Source: JALORV01 sp963707445
Lineage (GTDB): Bacteria; Pseudomonadota; Gammaproteobacteria; Burkholderiales; Burkholderiaceae_F
Reading direction: 5' to 3'
Assembly (NCBI GenBank): GCA_963707445.1
Contig: CAVPPW010000038.1
Span: 1-64,000, forward strand
DNA: 64,000 nucleotides
Below are positions 43,082-52,701 of the stretch, one piece after another (positions within the stretch are counted from its first letter, which is position 1; each line of letters opens with the position of its first letter). The notes under the pieces are model-generated. The model did not search any database. It was given only the letters and a program-made list of their open reading frames with translations, and had not been told where the DNA came from. Both the position numbers and the translations under genes were made by a program.

Positions 43082-45850
43082 CGGATGGCTTCCGGCGCGG
43101 TCGAAGCGAGGTCCTCGTCGTGGCTCCACGGCAGCTCGAAGGCGAAGCACGCGCCGTGGCCCGGTACGGAACGCAGCCACAGGCGTCCGCCAAAATGCTC
43201 GACGATCTGGCGGCTGATCGGCAGGCCCAGGCCGGTGCCCTGCGGCCGGTGCATCGCGTCGCCACCCTGGTGGAACTTCTCGAAGATCAATGCCTGCTGT
43301 TCATCCGGCACGCCGGGGCCGTTGTCCTGCACCTCGACTCTTCACGCCCCTTGCGTCAGACGTCAATCGCATCTCGACCCGACCGCCTTCGGCCGGCACG
43401 AACTTGGCCGCGTTCGACAGCAGGTTGAGCAGGACCTGCATCAGACGGTCCGAGTCGGCCAGCAGCATTGGCACGTGTTCTGGCATCGTCAACGTGAGCG
43501 TGGCGCCGCGTTCGCGGAACATCTCGCTCGTTGTCTGTGCGGCCTGCGTCAGCAGTGCGCGCATATCGACTTCGCTGTTGCGCCACTCGACACTGCCGGA
43601 CTCGATCTTGGCCATGTCGAGCACCTGGTTGACCAGCCGCGTCAGACGCTCGGTCTCGGCGACGATGATGCGCAGGAACTGCTGGCGCTGACCGTCGTCC
43701 ATCGCGGCCTCGTCGACCATCAGTTCTGCCAGCGCACGGATCGAAGTCAGCGGCGTGCGCAGTTCGTGCGTCACCGACGACATGAAGTCGTCCTTGAGCT
43801 TGTCCAGGCTCTTCAGCTGTTCGTTGGCGGCGCGCAGCTCGGCGGTCGCACGCTGCAGCGACAGAGACTTCTCCTCCAGTTCGCGCGAATAGGCGCGCAG
43901 TTGCGAAGCTTCGTCGAGGATGCGCATCACGTCGTCGAGTCCGAGCGCTTCCTCCTCGACCGCCGAAGCCACCATCACGCGCGCCGAGGCGCTGCCAATC
44001 GCGCCAGCGAGCTGCGTCTCGACGAACTGGACGAGCCGCGCGTCGGGCGGGATCTGTTCGATGCGCGCCACGCCGACTCGCCTCGCATAATCCTCGAACA
44101 TCCGCCGCGCCGGCTCCATGCCGAGGAAGCGGCCCACCAGAGACAGCAGCTTGGATACCTCGGCACGACCGCGCCAGAACACCGGCCCGTGCTTGCCGCT
44201 GCCGTCCTGGGTGCGTTGGAACACGTCGACGAACAGCAGCGCCTGGCTGGTCTCCTGCGCTGACGGTGTGCGCGCGAGCGACACAGCCACGTAAGCGCCG
44301 ACGTTGGCGAGCAGGCTCCAGAACAGTGAATGTGTCAGGCCGTCGAGCCCGGTCAGCCCGAACAACTGCTCGGGCTTCAGGAGCGCAATGCCCCACGGCC
44401 CGTTCGAGACAAAATCGGTCTGCCACCAGCCGGACTTGGCGATCGACGGCAGCATCAGCGTGTACACCCACAGCCCGAAACCGAGCACCAGCCCGGCCAG
44501 CGCGCCGCCGCGTGTACCGCCCCTCCAGTACATGCCGCCCAGCATCGCCGGTGCGAACTGCGCCACGGCCGCGAAGCTGATCAGGCCGATGCTGACCAGC
44601 GCATAGGCCTCGCCGGCGAGGTGGAAGTAAAGGTAGCCGAGCAGCAGCACCGCGAAGATCGCGGCGCGCCGGATGCCCAGCAGCACGCCGGTGAGGTCGC
44701 CGCCGGTACGGCTGCTGAAACGCCGGGTGCGCAGCAGCAACGGCATCACAAGGTCGTTGCAGACCATCGTCGATACCGCGATCGCCTCGACGATCACCAT
44801 GCCGGTGGCGGCCGACAGACCACCGATGAAGGCGACCAGTGCCAGCAGTGGCTGGTCCAGCGCCAGCGGCAGCGACAGTACGAAACTGTCGGCATTCACC
44901 TTGCCCGGGCCGAAGTGCAGCAGCCCGGCGACCGCGATCGGAAGAACGAACACGTTGATCAGCAGCATGTACAGCGGAAACGCCCACACCGCGCGCTTGA
45001 GGTGCTGCTCGTTGACGTTCTCGACCACCATCACCTGGAACTGCCGCGGCAGAAAGATCACCGAGAGCATCGAGAGCACCGTCAGCGCGAACCACTGCTC
45101 GTAGGCGAAGGCCTTGCCCTGACCCAGGCTGAGCAGGCTCTTGATATTGGGATGCGCGAGCGCTCGCTCGAAGAGATCACCTGGGCCTCCGAACATTCCC
45201 CACGTGACGAATGCGCCGACGGCCATGAAGGCCAACAGCTTGACGATCGACTCGAATGCGATTGCGGCGACCATGCCTTCGTGGCGTTCGGTGGTGTCCA
45301 GGTGCCGGGTGCCGAACACGACCGTGAAGCCGGCCAGCAGCAGCGCGACGTACAAGGTGCTGTCGCGCCACCAGTCGCCGACCGCGGGAGCACTCTGTCC
45401 GAGCGGAGTCGTCAGCAGCGCGTATCCGGTGGAGACGGCCTTCAGCTGCAGCGCGATGTAGGGCACGATGCCGACCACGGTGATCAGCGTCACCAGCCCG
45501 GCCAGCAGCGGGCTCTTGCCGTAACGGCTGGCGACGAAGTCGGCAATCGAGGTGATGCGGTAGGTCTTGGCAATGCGGATCATCTTTCGCACCACCATCC
45601 ACGCCAGCACCATCGCCAGGGTGGGGCCGAGGTAGATCGGCAGGAACCAGACACCGCCCGAGGCGGCGCGGCCGACGCTGCCGAAGTAGGTCCAGGCGGT
45701 GCAGTACACCGCCATCGACAGCGCGTAGGTCCAGGCGTTATCGATGATCGAGCGTCCCTGCTGTGCGCGCCGGTCGCCGACCCATGCCACTGCGAACAGC
45801 AGCAGCAGGTACGCGAACGACGCGACGATGACCAGCGGGGCCGCGAGCAT
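43078..45850 (-). CDS. Sodium/solute symporter-type sensor histidine kinase (CbrA-like), one frame break near 43345
   Basis: About 924 residues. An SSS-family transporter domain of 12-13 helices (1-520; for example WLANVGAYVAVS-type ends, AATGMVIVEAIAVSTMV) is followed by a linker, a coiled coil (ELEEKSLSLQRATAELRAAN), the H-box SSVTHELRTPLTSIRALAE and HATPase motifs: N-box NLLSNAAKF, G1 VQDNGPGVP, F-box FEKFHQG, G2 GTGLGLPISRQIVEHFGG. G1 onward lies in the next frame after a break near 43345. In pseudomonads CbrA couples substrate transport to CbrB; here the cognate regulator is the CheY-like gene overlapping it. Confidence 0.88.
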
Positions 45851-45852
45851 CG

Positions 45853-46050
45853 CTAGCGATCGATGCGCTCGACGGTCCAGCCCACAACCGCAATCAGCAC
45901 GCCCCAGCCAGTGAACAGCGCCGCGGGAAACAGCGGCAGGCCAAACAAGGTGAGGTCGCGGTCCCACAGCGCCAGGAGCGGAAAGTTGAACAGCACCATG
46001 CCGCCGAAGAACAGCGCCACCAGGCGTTGCACACCCAGGCCCTTGATCAC
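45853..46050 (-). CDS. Small two-helix membrane protein upstream of the symporter kinase
   Basis: 65 residues with two hydrophobic segments (VALFFGGMVLFNFPLLALW and PLFPAALFTGWGVLIAVVGW) and a charged C-terminus (TVERIDR). Stops 2 bases before the kinase ATG, so co-transcribed and probably translationally coupled. Proteins of this size are common beside such transporter-kinases, but no function is known to me. Confidence 0.7.
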   Translation of the reverse strand: MIKGLGVQRLVALFFGGMVLFNFPLLALWDRDLTLFGLPLFPAALFTGWGVLIAVVGWTVERIDR

Positions 46051-46188
46051 GGTCGTCTCCTCGTCACCGGCAGCGATTGTGCCGCTTCGCAGTCAGTTCT
46101 GGTGTCCGGGCGCAGCTTTCACTTCAAGGTCCAGAAAAACAGTGGCCCCGCAAGCGGGGCCACTATTGTCACTGCCACGAGCCTCGGA

Positions 46189-48092
46189 TCAATGAGCCGT
46201 TGCCTTGGCGGCAAGGATGCCGGTGGTCTGGCGGACATACAGCTCGTCCCACATGTCCTCGGAGCGTTTGTCGCGATACAGCAGCGAGCCCAGGATCACC
46301 GCAAGGAAGCCGAGCGGGATCGAGATCAGGCCGGGGTTGCGCAGTTCGAACAGCGGCTTCTCGAGCCCCACGATGCTCGTGTCGTCGCCTTTGAACTTCT
46401 CGAGGTTCGCCTTCGCTGTGCCGACGGCCTTGTCGAGTGCGGCCTTGTCCTTCTCGGCCTTGGCGACCTTCGCCGCGTCCCCGGAGGCGAGCGCCTCGGT
46501 GATCGGTGCCATCTTTGCCGGCGCGCCGTCGATTACTTTCTGCGCGGCCGCCTTGACCGCTTTCGGATACGTCAGGTTCGGCGACACCATCACGAGGCCG
46601 ATCGCCGCCACCGTTCCTACGATCATGCCTAGCCACGATGCCACCGGTGTTGCAGCGCTTCCAGAACAGCGTCAGCAGTACGCAGGGGAAGTTGGCCGAC
46701 GAAGCCACCGCGAAGGCGAGGGCCACCAGGTGAGCCACGTTCTGGCCCTTGGCGGAGATGCCGATGACGATGGCCATCGCACCGACGAAGATGGTGGCGA
46801 TTCGTGCGGCCTTGACCTGCTCCTGCGGCGTCACGTGCTCGCTTGCGGATCACGCCGACGTACAGGTCGTGGGCCATCGCGCTGGCGGCGGCCAGCACCA
46901 GTCCCGCAACCACGGCGACGATGGTGGCGAATGCAACGGCCGAGACAAAGGCCATGAAGAGGTTGCCACCCAGCGAGTCGGGGCCGCCGCCCAGGGCTTG
47001 CGCCAGCAGCGGATTGGCCATGTTGCCGCCCGGATCGATGCCGGCGATCACCGTGGGACCGACCTTCATCGCTGCGGCCATGCCAAGGAACAGCGTCAGC
47101 ACGTAGAAGCCGCCGATGATGGCCATCGCCCAGTTCACCGACGTGCGCGCCGCCTGCGCCGTGGGCACCGTGAAGAACCGCATCAGGATGTGAGGCATGC
47201 CGGCCGTGCCGAACACCAGTGCCATGCCCAGCGAGATCTGGTCCAGCGGCACCTTGAGGAACAGTCCGGGCTCGAGGAAGATCTGGCCGAGTTGCGTCGC
47301 AGAGAGGTTGGTGGCCTTGTCGCCGATCAGGGCGGCGACGCGGGCCTGGACCTTCGCGTCGCCGACGACGTTGGTGAGGAAGTCGCCGAAGAATCCGTAC
47401 TGGCTCCAGACCAAGATCACCATCAGGATCGAGGCAGCACACCAGCAGGACGGCCTTGATGATCTGCACCCAGGTGGTGGCGACCATGCCGCCGAACAGC
47501 ACGTACGCCAGCATCAGCACGCCTACGGTGATCACCGACACCTCGTAGTCGATGCCGATCAATGTCTTGATCAGCACGCCGGCCCCGACCATCTGCGCGG
47601 TCAGGTAGAAGGTGGACACGGTGATCGTGGAGATGGCGCCAACGATGCGCGCCTTCTTCGGGTCGTTGCGGTACGCGAGGATGTCCGACAGCGTGTACTT
47701 GCCGATATTCCGGCACGGCTCGGCGATCACCAGCAGCACGGTGATGTAGGCGACCAGCCAGCCCACCGAGTACATGAAGCCGTCGTAACCGTAGAGCGAG
47801 ATCAGGCCGGCGATGCCGAGGAACGATGCCGCCGACAGGTAGTCGCCCGCAATCGCCCAGCCGTTTTGCAGACCGGAAACGCCGCCGCCGGCCGCGTAGA
47901 AGTCCGCGGCTGTCTTGACGCGCTTGGCCGCCACGTAGGTGACGTACATCGTCACGGCGATGATGGCGCCGAAGACCAGGAAGGTCAGCCATTTCCACTG
48001 TCGGCGACGGCACCCTGCGCCAGCGCCGGCATTGCGATCAGCGGCAGCGCCAGCGCGCCTGCCGCAAGGAGTAGGACTCGTTTCTTGTCCAT
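46189..48092 (-). CDS. actP: Cation/acetate-type symporter (SSS family), about four frame breaks
   Basis: About 634 residues joined. ATG at 48092; signal-like start (VLLLAAGALALPLIAMPALA), then WKWLTFLVFGAIIAVTMYVT, AAGGGVSGLQNGWAIAGDYL, SAASFLGIAGLISLYGYDGF and TAGMPHILMRFFTVPTA: the ActP signature. Breaks near 48000, 47445, 46850 and 46640. Between the last helices is an unusual insert of about 80 residues rich in Lys/Ala (TYPKAVKAAAQKVIDG to KFKGDDTSIVGLEKPLFEL) before NPGLISIPLGFLAVILG. Imports acetate or similar short carboxylates with sodium or protons. Paired with the DUF485 gene upstream. Confidence 0.88.
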
Positions 48093-48095
48093 CGC

Positions 48096-48443
48096 TTATC
48101 TCCCGATCTTGTCGGCGTCGCGGACGAGTTCGGCCGCCATCGCATCGAACTTCTTGGCCTTCGCCGTGTAGTAGAAGGCGATGCCCCAGGCGACGATGAA
48201 CTGCGAAAGCGCGAACAGGATGCCGACGTTGACGACGCCGTAGACCTTGATCTTGAAGAGATCGGTGAAATAGGCCGCGCCGATCGGCAGCAGGAAGTAA
48301 TAGAAGAGCGAGAACACCATCAGGCCGGTCAGAAAGCCGACCTTCTTCGAGTGCAGCGTCTGGAAGCGCGGGTCTTCATCGATCGCCTGCCAGTTCAGTG
48401 CTGCGCGTGGCGCCTGCGTACCCGGCATTGCAGCGGTTGACAT
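48096..48443 (-). CDS. DUF485 membrane protein (YjcH-like), partner of ActP
   Basis: 115 residues with two membrane helices: KVGFLTGLMVFSLFYYFLLP and GVVNVGILFALSQFIVAWGI, followed by FYYTAKAKKFDAMA. YjcH-type proteins precede actP in many genomes. Stops 3 bases before the actP start. The next 325 bases (48444-48768) hold no gene I recognise and must include this operon's promoter. Confidence 0.9.
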   Translation of the reverse strand: MSTAAMPGTQAPRAALNWQAIDEDPRFQTLHSKKVGFLTGLMVFSLFYYFLLPIGAAYFTDLFKIKVYGVVNVGILFALSQFIVAWGIAFYYTAKAKKFDAMAAELVRDADKIGR

Positions 48444-48625
48444 CTTTTCCTCCGAAGGAAAGCTGACGGATTGCCGTTTCTGGAATACGACCGGCTGATC
48501 CCCTGCGAGCGAGGCCGGGCCTGAGTCTTGTCGTTATCGGCGCTGCGACGATATGCGCCGAAGCTGTCGCTCGGCTTACGGCGGGCGCGCTCTTATTGAT
48601 CTACGTCTAATGGATCTGAACCGGG

Positions 48626-48644
48626 CCGCGACGCGAGGTCGCGG
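48626..48644. terminator. GC stem-loop in the gap between the lipoprotein and DUF485 genes
   Basis: CCGCGAC (48626-48632) and GTCGCGG (48638-48644) with a 5-base loop, 125 bases past the lipoprotein stop on the minus strand. No U-tract. The rest of the 325-base gap shows nothing recognisable. Confidence 0.3.
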
Positions 48645-48768
48645 TCGCGGCTGTTGCGCCGCGCCATTCCGCGGTGTCCGCGCGGCCGCGGCGACAGTGA
48701 CGCTCGCGACTTGCGCCAGCGTTGGATCCGCCTGCGAACAGTGCCCGGCGCGGCGGGCTCGGGCCGCG

Positions 48769-49416
48769 TCAGACGATGCCGTCCTTGGTCATCGTCGACA
48801 CGATCAGCTGCACGAACTGATCGATCAGCTTCTGCGTGGAGTCGTAGCCGGTCGACGTCGTCGTTGCCGCGGACCAGACGACGGTGGCATTGCGCGCCTC
48901 GAAGACGCGTGTATCGGCATGCACGTTCTGCGTCGTCGTCACTTGGGGCGGAATGGCCCACATCGTGTTGTAGTAGCCGGCAAAACCACCCCATCCCGGC
49001 CCCCAGCCGCCGCCCCAGCAACAGCCCGGTCCCCACGCCGGCCCCATCACCATTCCGGGTGAAACGTTCACCTGGGTCGACACGTTGATGATGCGGGTCA
49101 CCATCGCGTATGCGACCCCGGCGTCGGCAATGCCGCGGCGCAGCCGTTCCTCGTTGATCGGCCCTTCTTCGGGGAAGTACGCGTACGCGGGCACTGCCTT
49201 GACGCCCAATGCGCCGAGCGCAGCCACCATGCGGTCCTCGTAGATACGGCGCATCGTCGCGTCGCGCACGGCGCCGACGACCATGACGCTGCGCACCGGC
49301 CGCTTGCCGGCAAACTCCGGGTTGACCCATTGCGCATCCAGTGAGGTCGACGTGGCACATCCGCTGACAAGTGCGGCGGCGCTGATGCAGAGGGCGATGG
49401 ACAGTCGATTCAGCAT
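48769..49416 (-). CDS. DUF4136-like lipoprotein
   Basis: 215 residues. Lipoprotein signal MLNRLSIALCISAAALVSGC, then a DUF4136-like body: SLDAQWVNPEFAGKRPVRSV, MRRIYEDRMVAALGALGVKA. A Gly/Trp-rich stretch (GPAWGPGCCWGGGWGPGWGG, residues about 125-145) interrupts before VHADTRVFEARNATVVWSAA. Probably anchored in the outer membrane. Function unknown; the Gly/Trp/Cys insert is unusual. Confidence 0.75.
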   Translation of the reverse strand: MLNRLSIALCISAAALVSGCATSTSLDAQWVNPEFAGKRPVRSVMVVGAVRDATMRRIYEDRMVAALGALGVKAVPAYAYFPEEGPINEERLRRGIADAGVAYAMVTRIINVSTQVNVSPGMVMGPAWGPGCCWGGGWGPGWGGFAGYYNTMWAIPPQVTTTQNVHADTRVFEARNATVVWSAATTTSTGYDSTQKLIDQFVQLIVSTMTKDGIV

Positions 49417-49496
49417 TGCACGCTCCCGGAGGTGGCGGCCGCCGCTGTCGCGGCGGCAGACTTTCTAGGTTAGCGCAAGCAGCGCTCGCGGGCGCC

Positions 49497-50444
49497 TCAT
49501 GCGATGACAAGCCTTTGGCACTGCGGGGCTGACGCTGCGCAGTGAGGCAGCTTTGGCGCGCCTGCCTCAGGCACGGCGGCACGGTGCTGCAGGTACTCGC
49601 GGATCGCCTCGATCAGCTGCAGGAGGTCGCGCTGGACGGCCGCGAAGCCGCCATGCGGTGTCCGTGCGCGTTCGTCCATGTATAGACGCTTGTTGATCTC
49701 GACCTGCAGGCTGTGCCGCCCGCGCGCTGGGTTGGAGTAGGCGCGCACCAGTTCGACGCCCTTGTAGGGATCGTTGACCTTCACGCCGTAGCCCAGCGAG
49801 GCCAACGTCGCGCGCACGAACTCCGTGAAGGTTGGATCGCAAGACGTGCCGTCGCGGTCGCCGAGGACAAAGTCGGCTCGCTTCGAGCCGGCACCACCTT
49901 CGCCCATCTTGCCGGCGACCGAGTTCATCGAGTGGCAGTTGAGGTGAAAGACTTCGCGGTGGAGCGCGTGCGTGTCGTTCAGCAGATCGAGGAGTGCGCG
50001 GTGATACGGCATATGAAAGCGTTCGATGCGCAACCGCACTTCCTCGACCTTGAGGCGGCGCCGGTAGATTTCGCGGCCATCGTCCAATGTGCGCCAGATC
50101 AGCGCCTTGCCGATTCGTGCCTTGCCGCTGGGCACGTACTCGTGCGGCCAGGCGCCGCCTTCGATCAGGTCGAGATCGACGTCGCCGTGATGCCGGTTGG
50201 GATCGAGGTAGGTGCGCGGCCAGCGCGCAGCGAGCAGCGGAATGCCGGATCCGCTGGCGGGCAGGTACAGCTGGTCGACGAAACAGTCTTCACCGTCGCG
50301 GAGCTCGAACTCGGAGACAGCGGCATCGAAGTCAGTCGGAAACTCGAAACCCGAGTGCGGCGAGTCGAGCACGAGCGCCGACTCCGGCCGCCGGGGGCCG
50401 TGCAGGACGATGGCTGCGGAGTCGAACGTCACGGCAGAACGCAA
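49497..50444 (-). CDS. N-formylglutamate amidohydrolase family protein
   Basis: 315 residues. DSPHSGFEFP and RTYLDPNRHHGDVDLDLIEG, with HREVFHLNCHSMNS, match the FGase (PF05013) metal/active-site segments. Family members remove formate from N-formyl-glutamate in histidine breakdown or act on related amides; no hut genes are nearby, so the substrate is open. The last 30 residues are divergent. Confidence 0.85.
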   Translation of the reverse strand: MRSAVTFDSAAIVLHGPRRPESALVLDSPHSGFEFPTDFDAAVSEFELRDGEDCFVDQLYLPASGSGIPLLAARWPRTYLDPNRHHGDVDLDLIEGGAWPHEYVPSGKARIGKALIWRTLDDGREIYRRRLKVEEVRLRIERFHMPYHRALLDLLNDTHALHREVFHLNCHSMNSVAGKMGEGGAGSKRADFVLGDRDGTSCDPTFTEFVRATLASLGYGVKVNDPYKGVELVRAYSNPARGRHSLQVEINKRLYMDERARTPHGGFAAVQRDLLQLIEAIREYLQHRAAVPEAGAPKLPHCAASAPQCQRLVIA

Positions 50445-50590
50445 ATTGGGTTGCAGAACAAAAGCTTAGCGGGCCGACCGGCAGTGTGCTCGTGAGCAGT
50501 GCTTATAGTGGCCGCAACGAACGTGCCTGCGGCTGCTCCGCTATACTTCGCGCCCTTCGCGACGGCATCAACCGCCGTCCTGCACGCCCA

Positions 50591-50666
<76 letters not shown>

Positions 50667-50685
50667 CCATCTGTATGCTCCGCTC

Positions 50686-50711
50686 TGTGGGAGCGCCGCT
50701 TCAGGCGTCGA
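50686..50711 (+). repeat. REP-like element, left copy
   Basis: Reads TGTGGGAGCGCCGCTTCAGG then CGTCGA, with an internal CGCC/GGCG hairpin. An inverted partner is at 51315-51341. The pair shares GGAGCGC-Y-GC and a closing TCGA. The style resembles REP elements of pseudomonads and xanthomonads. Confidence 0.55.
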
Positions 50712-50757
50712 TCTGTGCCAAAGCAGTCCTTTGGTTTCATAGATCGGAGTCGAAGCG

Positions 50758-51266
50758 ATGAACGAGCAAACGACGGGTGTTTTGGCCTCCGTGATTCCGC
50801 TGTTGCAGCAGCGAGAATCGAACGAGCGAGGCAGCCTCACGCTGCGTGAGGTGATCGACGGCTACATGGCCGGTTATGACGGCCGTGATCCGACACGCAT
50901 GCGCGGGTGTCCTTCTGGTCTGCATCTGTTGGCGACGTGCGTCTGCGCGATCTTGACTCCGACTCGATCGCAGACGCGCTCGAGCAGCTTGGCAAGCTAC
51001 CCATACAGCGGTACATGGGCAAAAACCCGGACGGCAGTCCAAGACTGCGCATGTTCGGACCGCGCTCGCCTGCGACGCTAAATCGCTACGCCGCTGCGCT
51101 CGGTGCGGTGCTGACCTGGGCGAAGCGCAAGAGACTGACGCCGAAGGGATGGCAGTCGCCACTGTCGGAGATTGAGAACAACCCCGAGTCGAGGGGCCGG
51201 GTCCGAACGCGCCCGCTTTGCGGCGAACGGAATGTCAGCAATGGGTCGATTCGAGCCGAGTGGTGA
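50758..51266 (+). pseudogene. Tyrosine-recombinase integrase remnant, catalytic domain missing
   Basis: N-terminal DNA-binding parts only: GSLTLREVIDGYMAGYDGRD, then after a frame break near 50905 VSFWSASVGDVRLRDLDSDS and SPATLNRYAAALGAVLTWAK, KGWQSPLSEIENNPESRGRV. The text ends at the junction where the catalytic domain (R..HxxR..Y) should begin. Downstream of tRNA-Phe in the same orientation, so it probably marks an old genomic-island insertion. No direct repeat of the tRNA 3' end was found further right. Confidence 0.8.
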
Positions 51267-51314
51267 GAACGGCTCGCGTGTTGGTGGACCCGGTAGCCGA
51301 TCGCCAGGTGAAGA

Positions 51315-51341
51315 GTCGAGGCGCTTTGCAGCGCTCCTACT
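51315..51341 (-). repeat. REP-like element, right copy (inverted)
   Basis: On the minus strand it reads AGTAGGAGCGCTGCAAAGCG then CCTCGA, with a GCGC/GCGC hairpin. It matches the left copy at 50686 in the GT.GGAGCGC.GC head and TCGA tail. The two copies bracket the integrase remnant in opposite orientation. Confidence 0.55.
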
Positions 51342-51374
51342 TTGGCGTCACTGCTGGACACCATCGCGGCTGCC

Positions 51375-52310
51375 TCAGGCGCAACCCACCGCGCACCCGA
51401 ACGCCACCCAGTTGAAGCCGGCTGCGCCCGCGGCGCAGTCCGTATTCCGAGCGCGGAGGAGGAAGCCGTTCGGCGTGACGTAGCAGGCCATGCCGGCCAC
51501 GGCCGGGCCAGACCTGCCGACGTGGAAGGCCGTGACCAGTACCGTCGGCGGGGTCAGGAAGGCTTGATCGAAGGTGACCGCCCACTGGTTCCACGAGTTG
51601 GAAAAGGTGGCGCACGGCTCGAACCAGAGCGGCGCCACCTGCCCGGAATCGACAAAGATCTGCGCGCCGCCGCCCGAGGGCACTCCCGCGACGGCCACGG
51701 TCTCGTGGAGCGCGAGGTAGTTGAAGTTGGACCAACCCTCGCCGGGATCCGGGTTGCGCGCCAGGAGCGTGAAGCCGGTGGTGGTCCGCTTCCGGGCCAC
51801 GGGCACAGCCGGCGTGGCGTACTGGTACACGGCGGCCGTCTCAGCGAAGCGGTCGGCGGCGGTGGCGAAGATCACCGGGTCGGCCCCGAACGCCGGCTCG
51901 CTGAAGCGGACGTCCCAGCTGTTCCAGTCGCCCGGCTCGCAGTCCCGGTTGAAGCGCTGCGGGAACAGCGTGCCCATGCGCACGTACTTGGTGGAACCCT
52001 GCGGCTTGCCCGTCTCCAAGAGCGCGAGCCAGTTCATGTGCGCGACGCCGGGGCTGCAGTCCGAGTTTCTCCCCGCCAGCCGGAAGCCGGTCGTGGTCAC
52101 GTCTTGCGCGACGCCGACCACGGCCGTGAATTGGCCGGACGACTGCTCCGCGCCGAGGTCACTGGCGGTGAGGATGACGCGCGGCGGCTCGCTGAAGCTG
52201 GTGAAGACGTTCTCGAACTGCCAGTCCCCCGGCTCGCAGTCCGGCTCGAAGACGTTGGAGAACTCGACGTGACCGAACTGCATCGACACGTTCTGAAGAG
52301 GCGTGAGCAT
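51375..52310 (-). CDS. Three-repeat H-type-lectin-like protein
   Basis: 311 residues from the ATG at 52310, preceded by a strong AAGGAGGG. Three tandem repeats of about 90-100 residues share the pattern DCEPGDW-x-FENVF / W-x-F-x-x-P-x-V / TTTGFRLAGRNSDCSPG / FN-x-LAL: repeat one about 5-95, two about 100-205, three about 210-311. The beta-strand pattern and Phe-x-x-Pro-Pro motifs suggest an H-type lectin or similar sugar-binding fold; this is inference. No signal peptide is visible. It lies in the accessory stretch after tRNA-Phe, downstream of an attC-like site. Confidence 0.65.
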   Translation of the reverse strand: MLTPLQNVSMQFGHVEFSNVFEPDCEPGDWQFENVFTSFSEPPRVILTASDLGAEQSSGQFTAVVGVAQDVTTTGFRLAGRNSDCSPGVAHMNWLALLETGKPQGSTKYVRMGTLFPQRFNRDCEPGDWNSWDVRFSEPAFGADPVIFATAADRFAETAAVYQYATPAVPVARKRTTTGFTLLARNPDPGEGWSNFNYLALHETVAVAGVPSGGGAQIFVDSGQVAPLWFEPCATFSNSWNQWAVTFDQAFLTPPTVLVTAFHVGRSGPAVAGMACYVTPNGFLLRARNTDCAAGAAGFNWVAFGCAVGCA

Positions 52311-52374
52311 GGGGCCCTCCTTGCTCGGCGTGGGGCGGCGGCCGGCGGGTCGGATGAGGGCGTGCACGAACCAT

Positions 52375-52462
52375 GCCTAACCCTGCGTTCGTTGAGCGGC
52401 GGGCCGCCTACGCCTACGGTGAGAACCGGCAGCACTGCCGGCGGCACATCCACTCGTTAGGC
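52375..52462. other. attC-like site (integron cassette recombination site), tentative
   Basis: 88 bases bounded by the inverse core sites GCCTAAC (52375-52381) and GTTAGGC (52456-52462), matching RYYYAAC and GTTRRRY. A strong inner hairpin CCGGCAG/CTGCCGG and a GCCGCC/GGCGGC stem lie inside. Size is right for attC. Against it: the spacers next to the cores are unequal, and no integrase gene or second site is visible. Read on the minus strand, the lectin-like gene starts 65 bases after it, as cassette genes do. Confidence 0.4.
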
Positions 52463-52470
52463 GTCCGCTT

Positions 52471-52701
52471 CTATGAGGACTGCGTTGTCAAGGTTCGGTC
52501 TTCATGGTGGTACTGACCTGCGCGGCGCATGAAGCGGCTGCGCGATAAGTAGGTTGCATCCTGATCCGAGGCCGGGGTGTAAGGAGCGTTCGAGCCAGGG
52601 CTCGGACGAACTTCTATCCGTGACGGACGCAGATGTCCGGCACCGCTATCCAGCATGCGCACAAAGTGCGCTGGCAAACCCCAGTTAGCGGCGCGCCCCA
52701 T
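52471..52701 (-). CDS. Small hypothetical frame upstream of the attC-like site, doubtful
   Basis: 76 codons, ending 9 bases before the attC-like site, which is where a cassette gene should stop. The product (MGRAANWGLPAHFVRMLDSG...) has no recognised domain, no signal and no clear ribosome binding site. It may be chance. Otherwise the 349-base stretch 52463-52811 shows nothing I can name. Confidence 0.2.
   Translation of the reverse strand: MGRAANWGLPAHFVRMLDSGAGHLRPSRIEVRPSPGSNAPYTPASDQDATYLSRSRFMRRAGQYHHEDRTLTTQSS

Noticed and set aside
44330..45856. 508-codon frame on the plus strand opposite the symporter-kinase
   Set aside because: It is antisense to a well-supported gene; its product is Gln/His/Arg-rich with no domain, as expected from the reverse of GC-rich codons.
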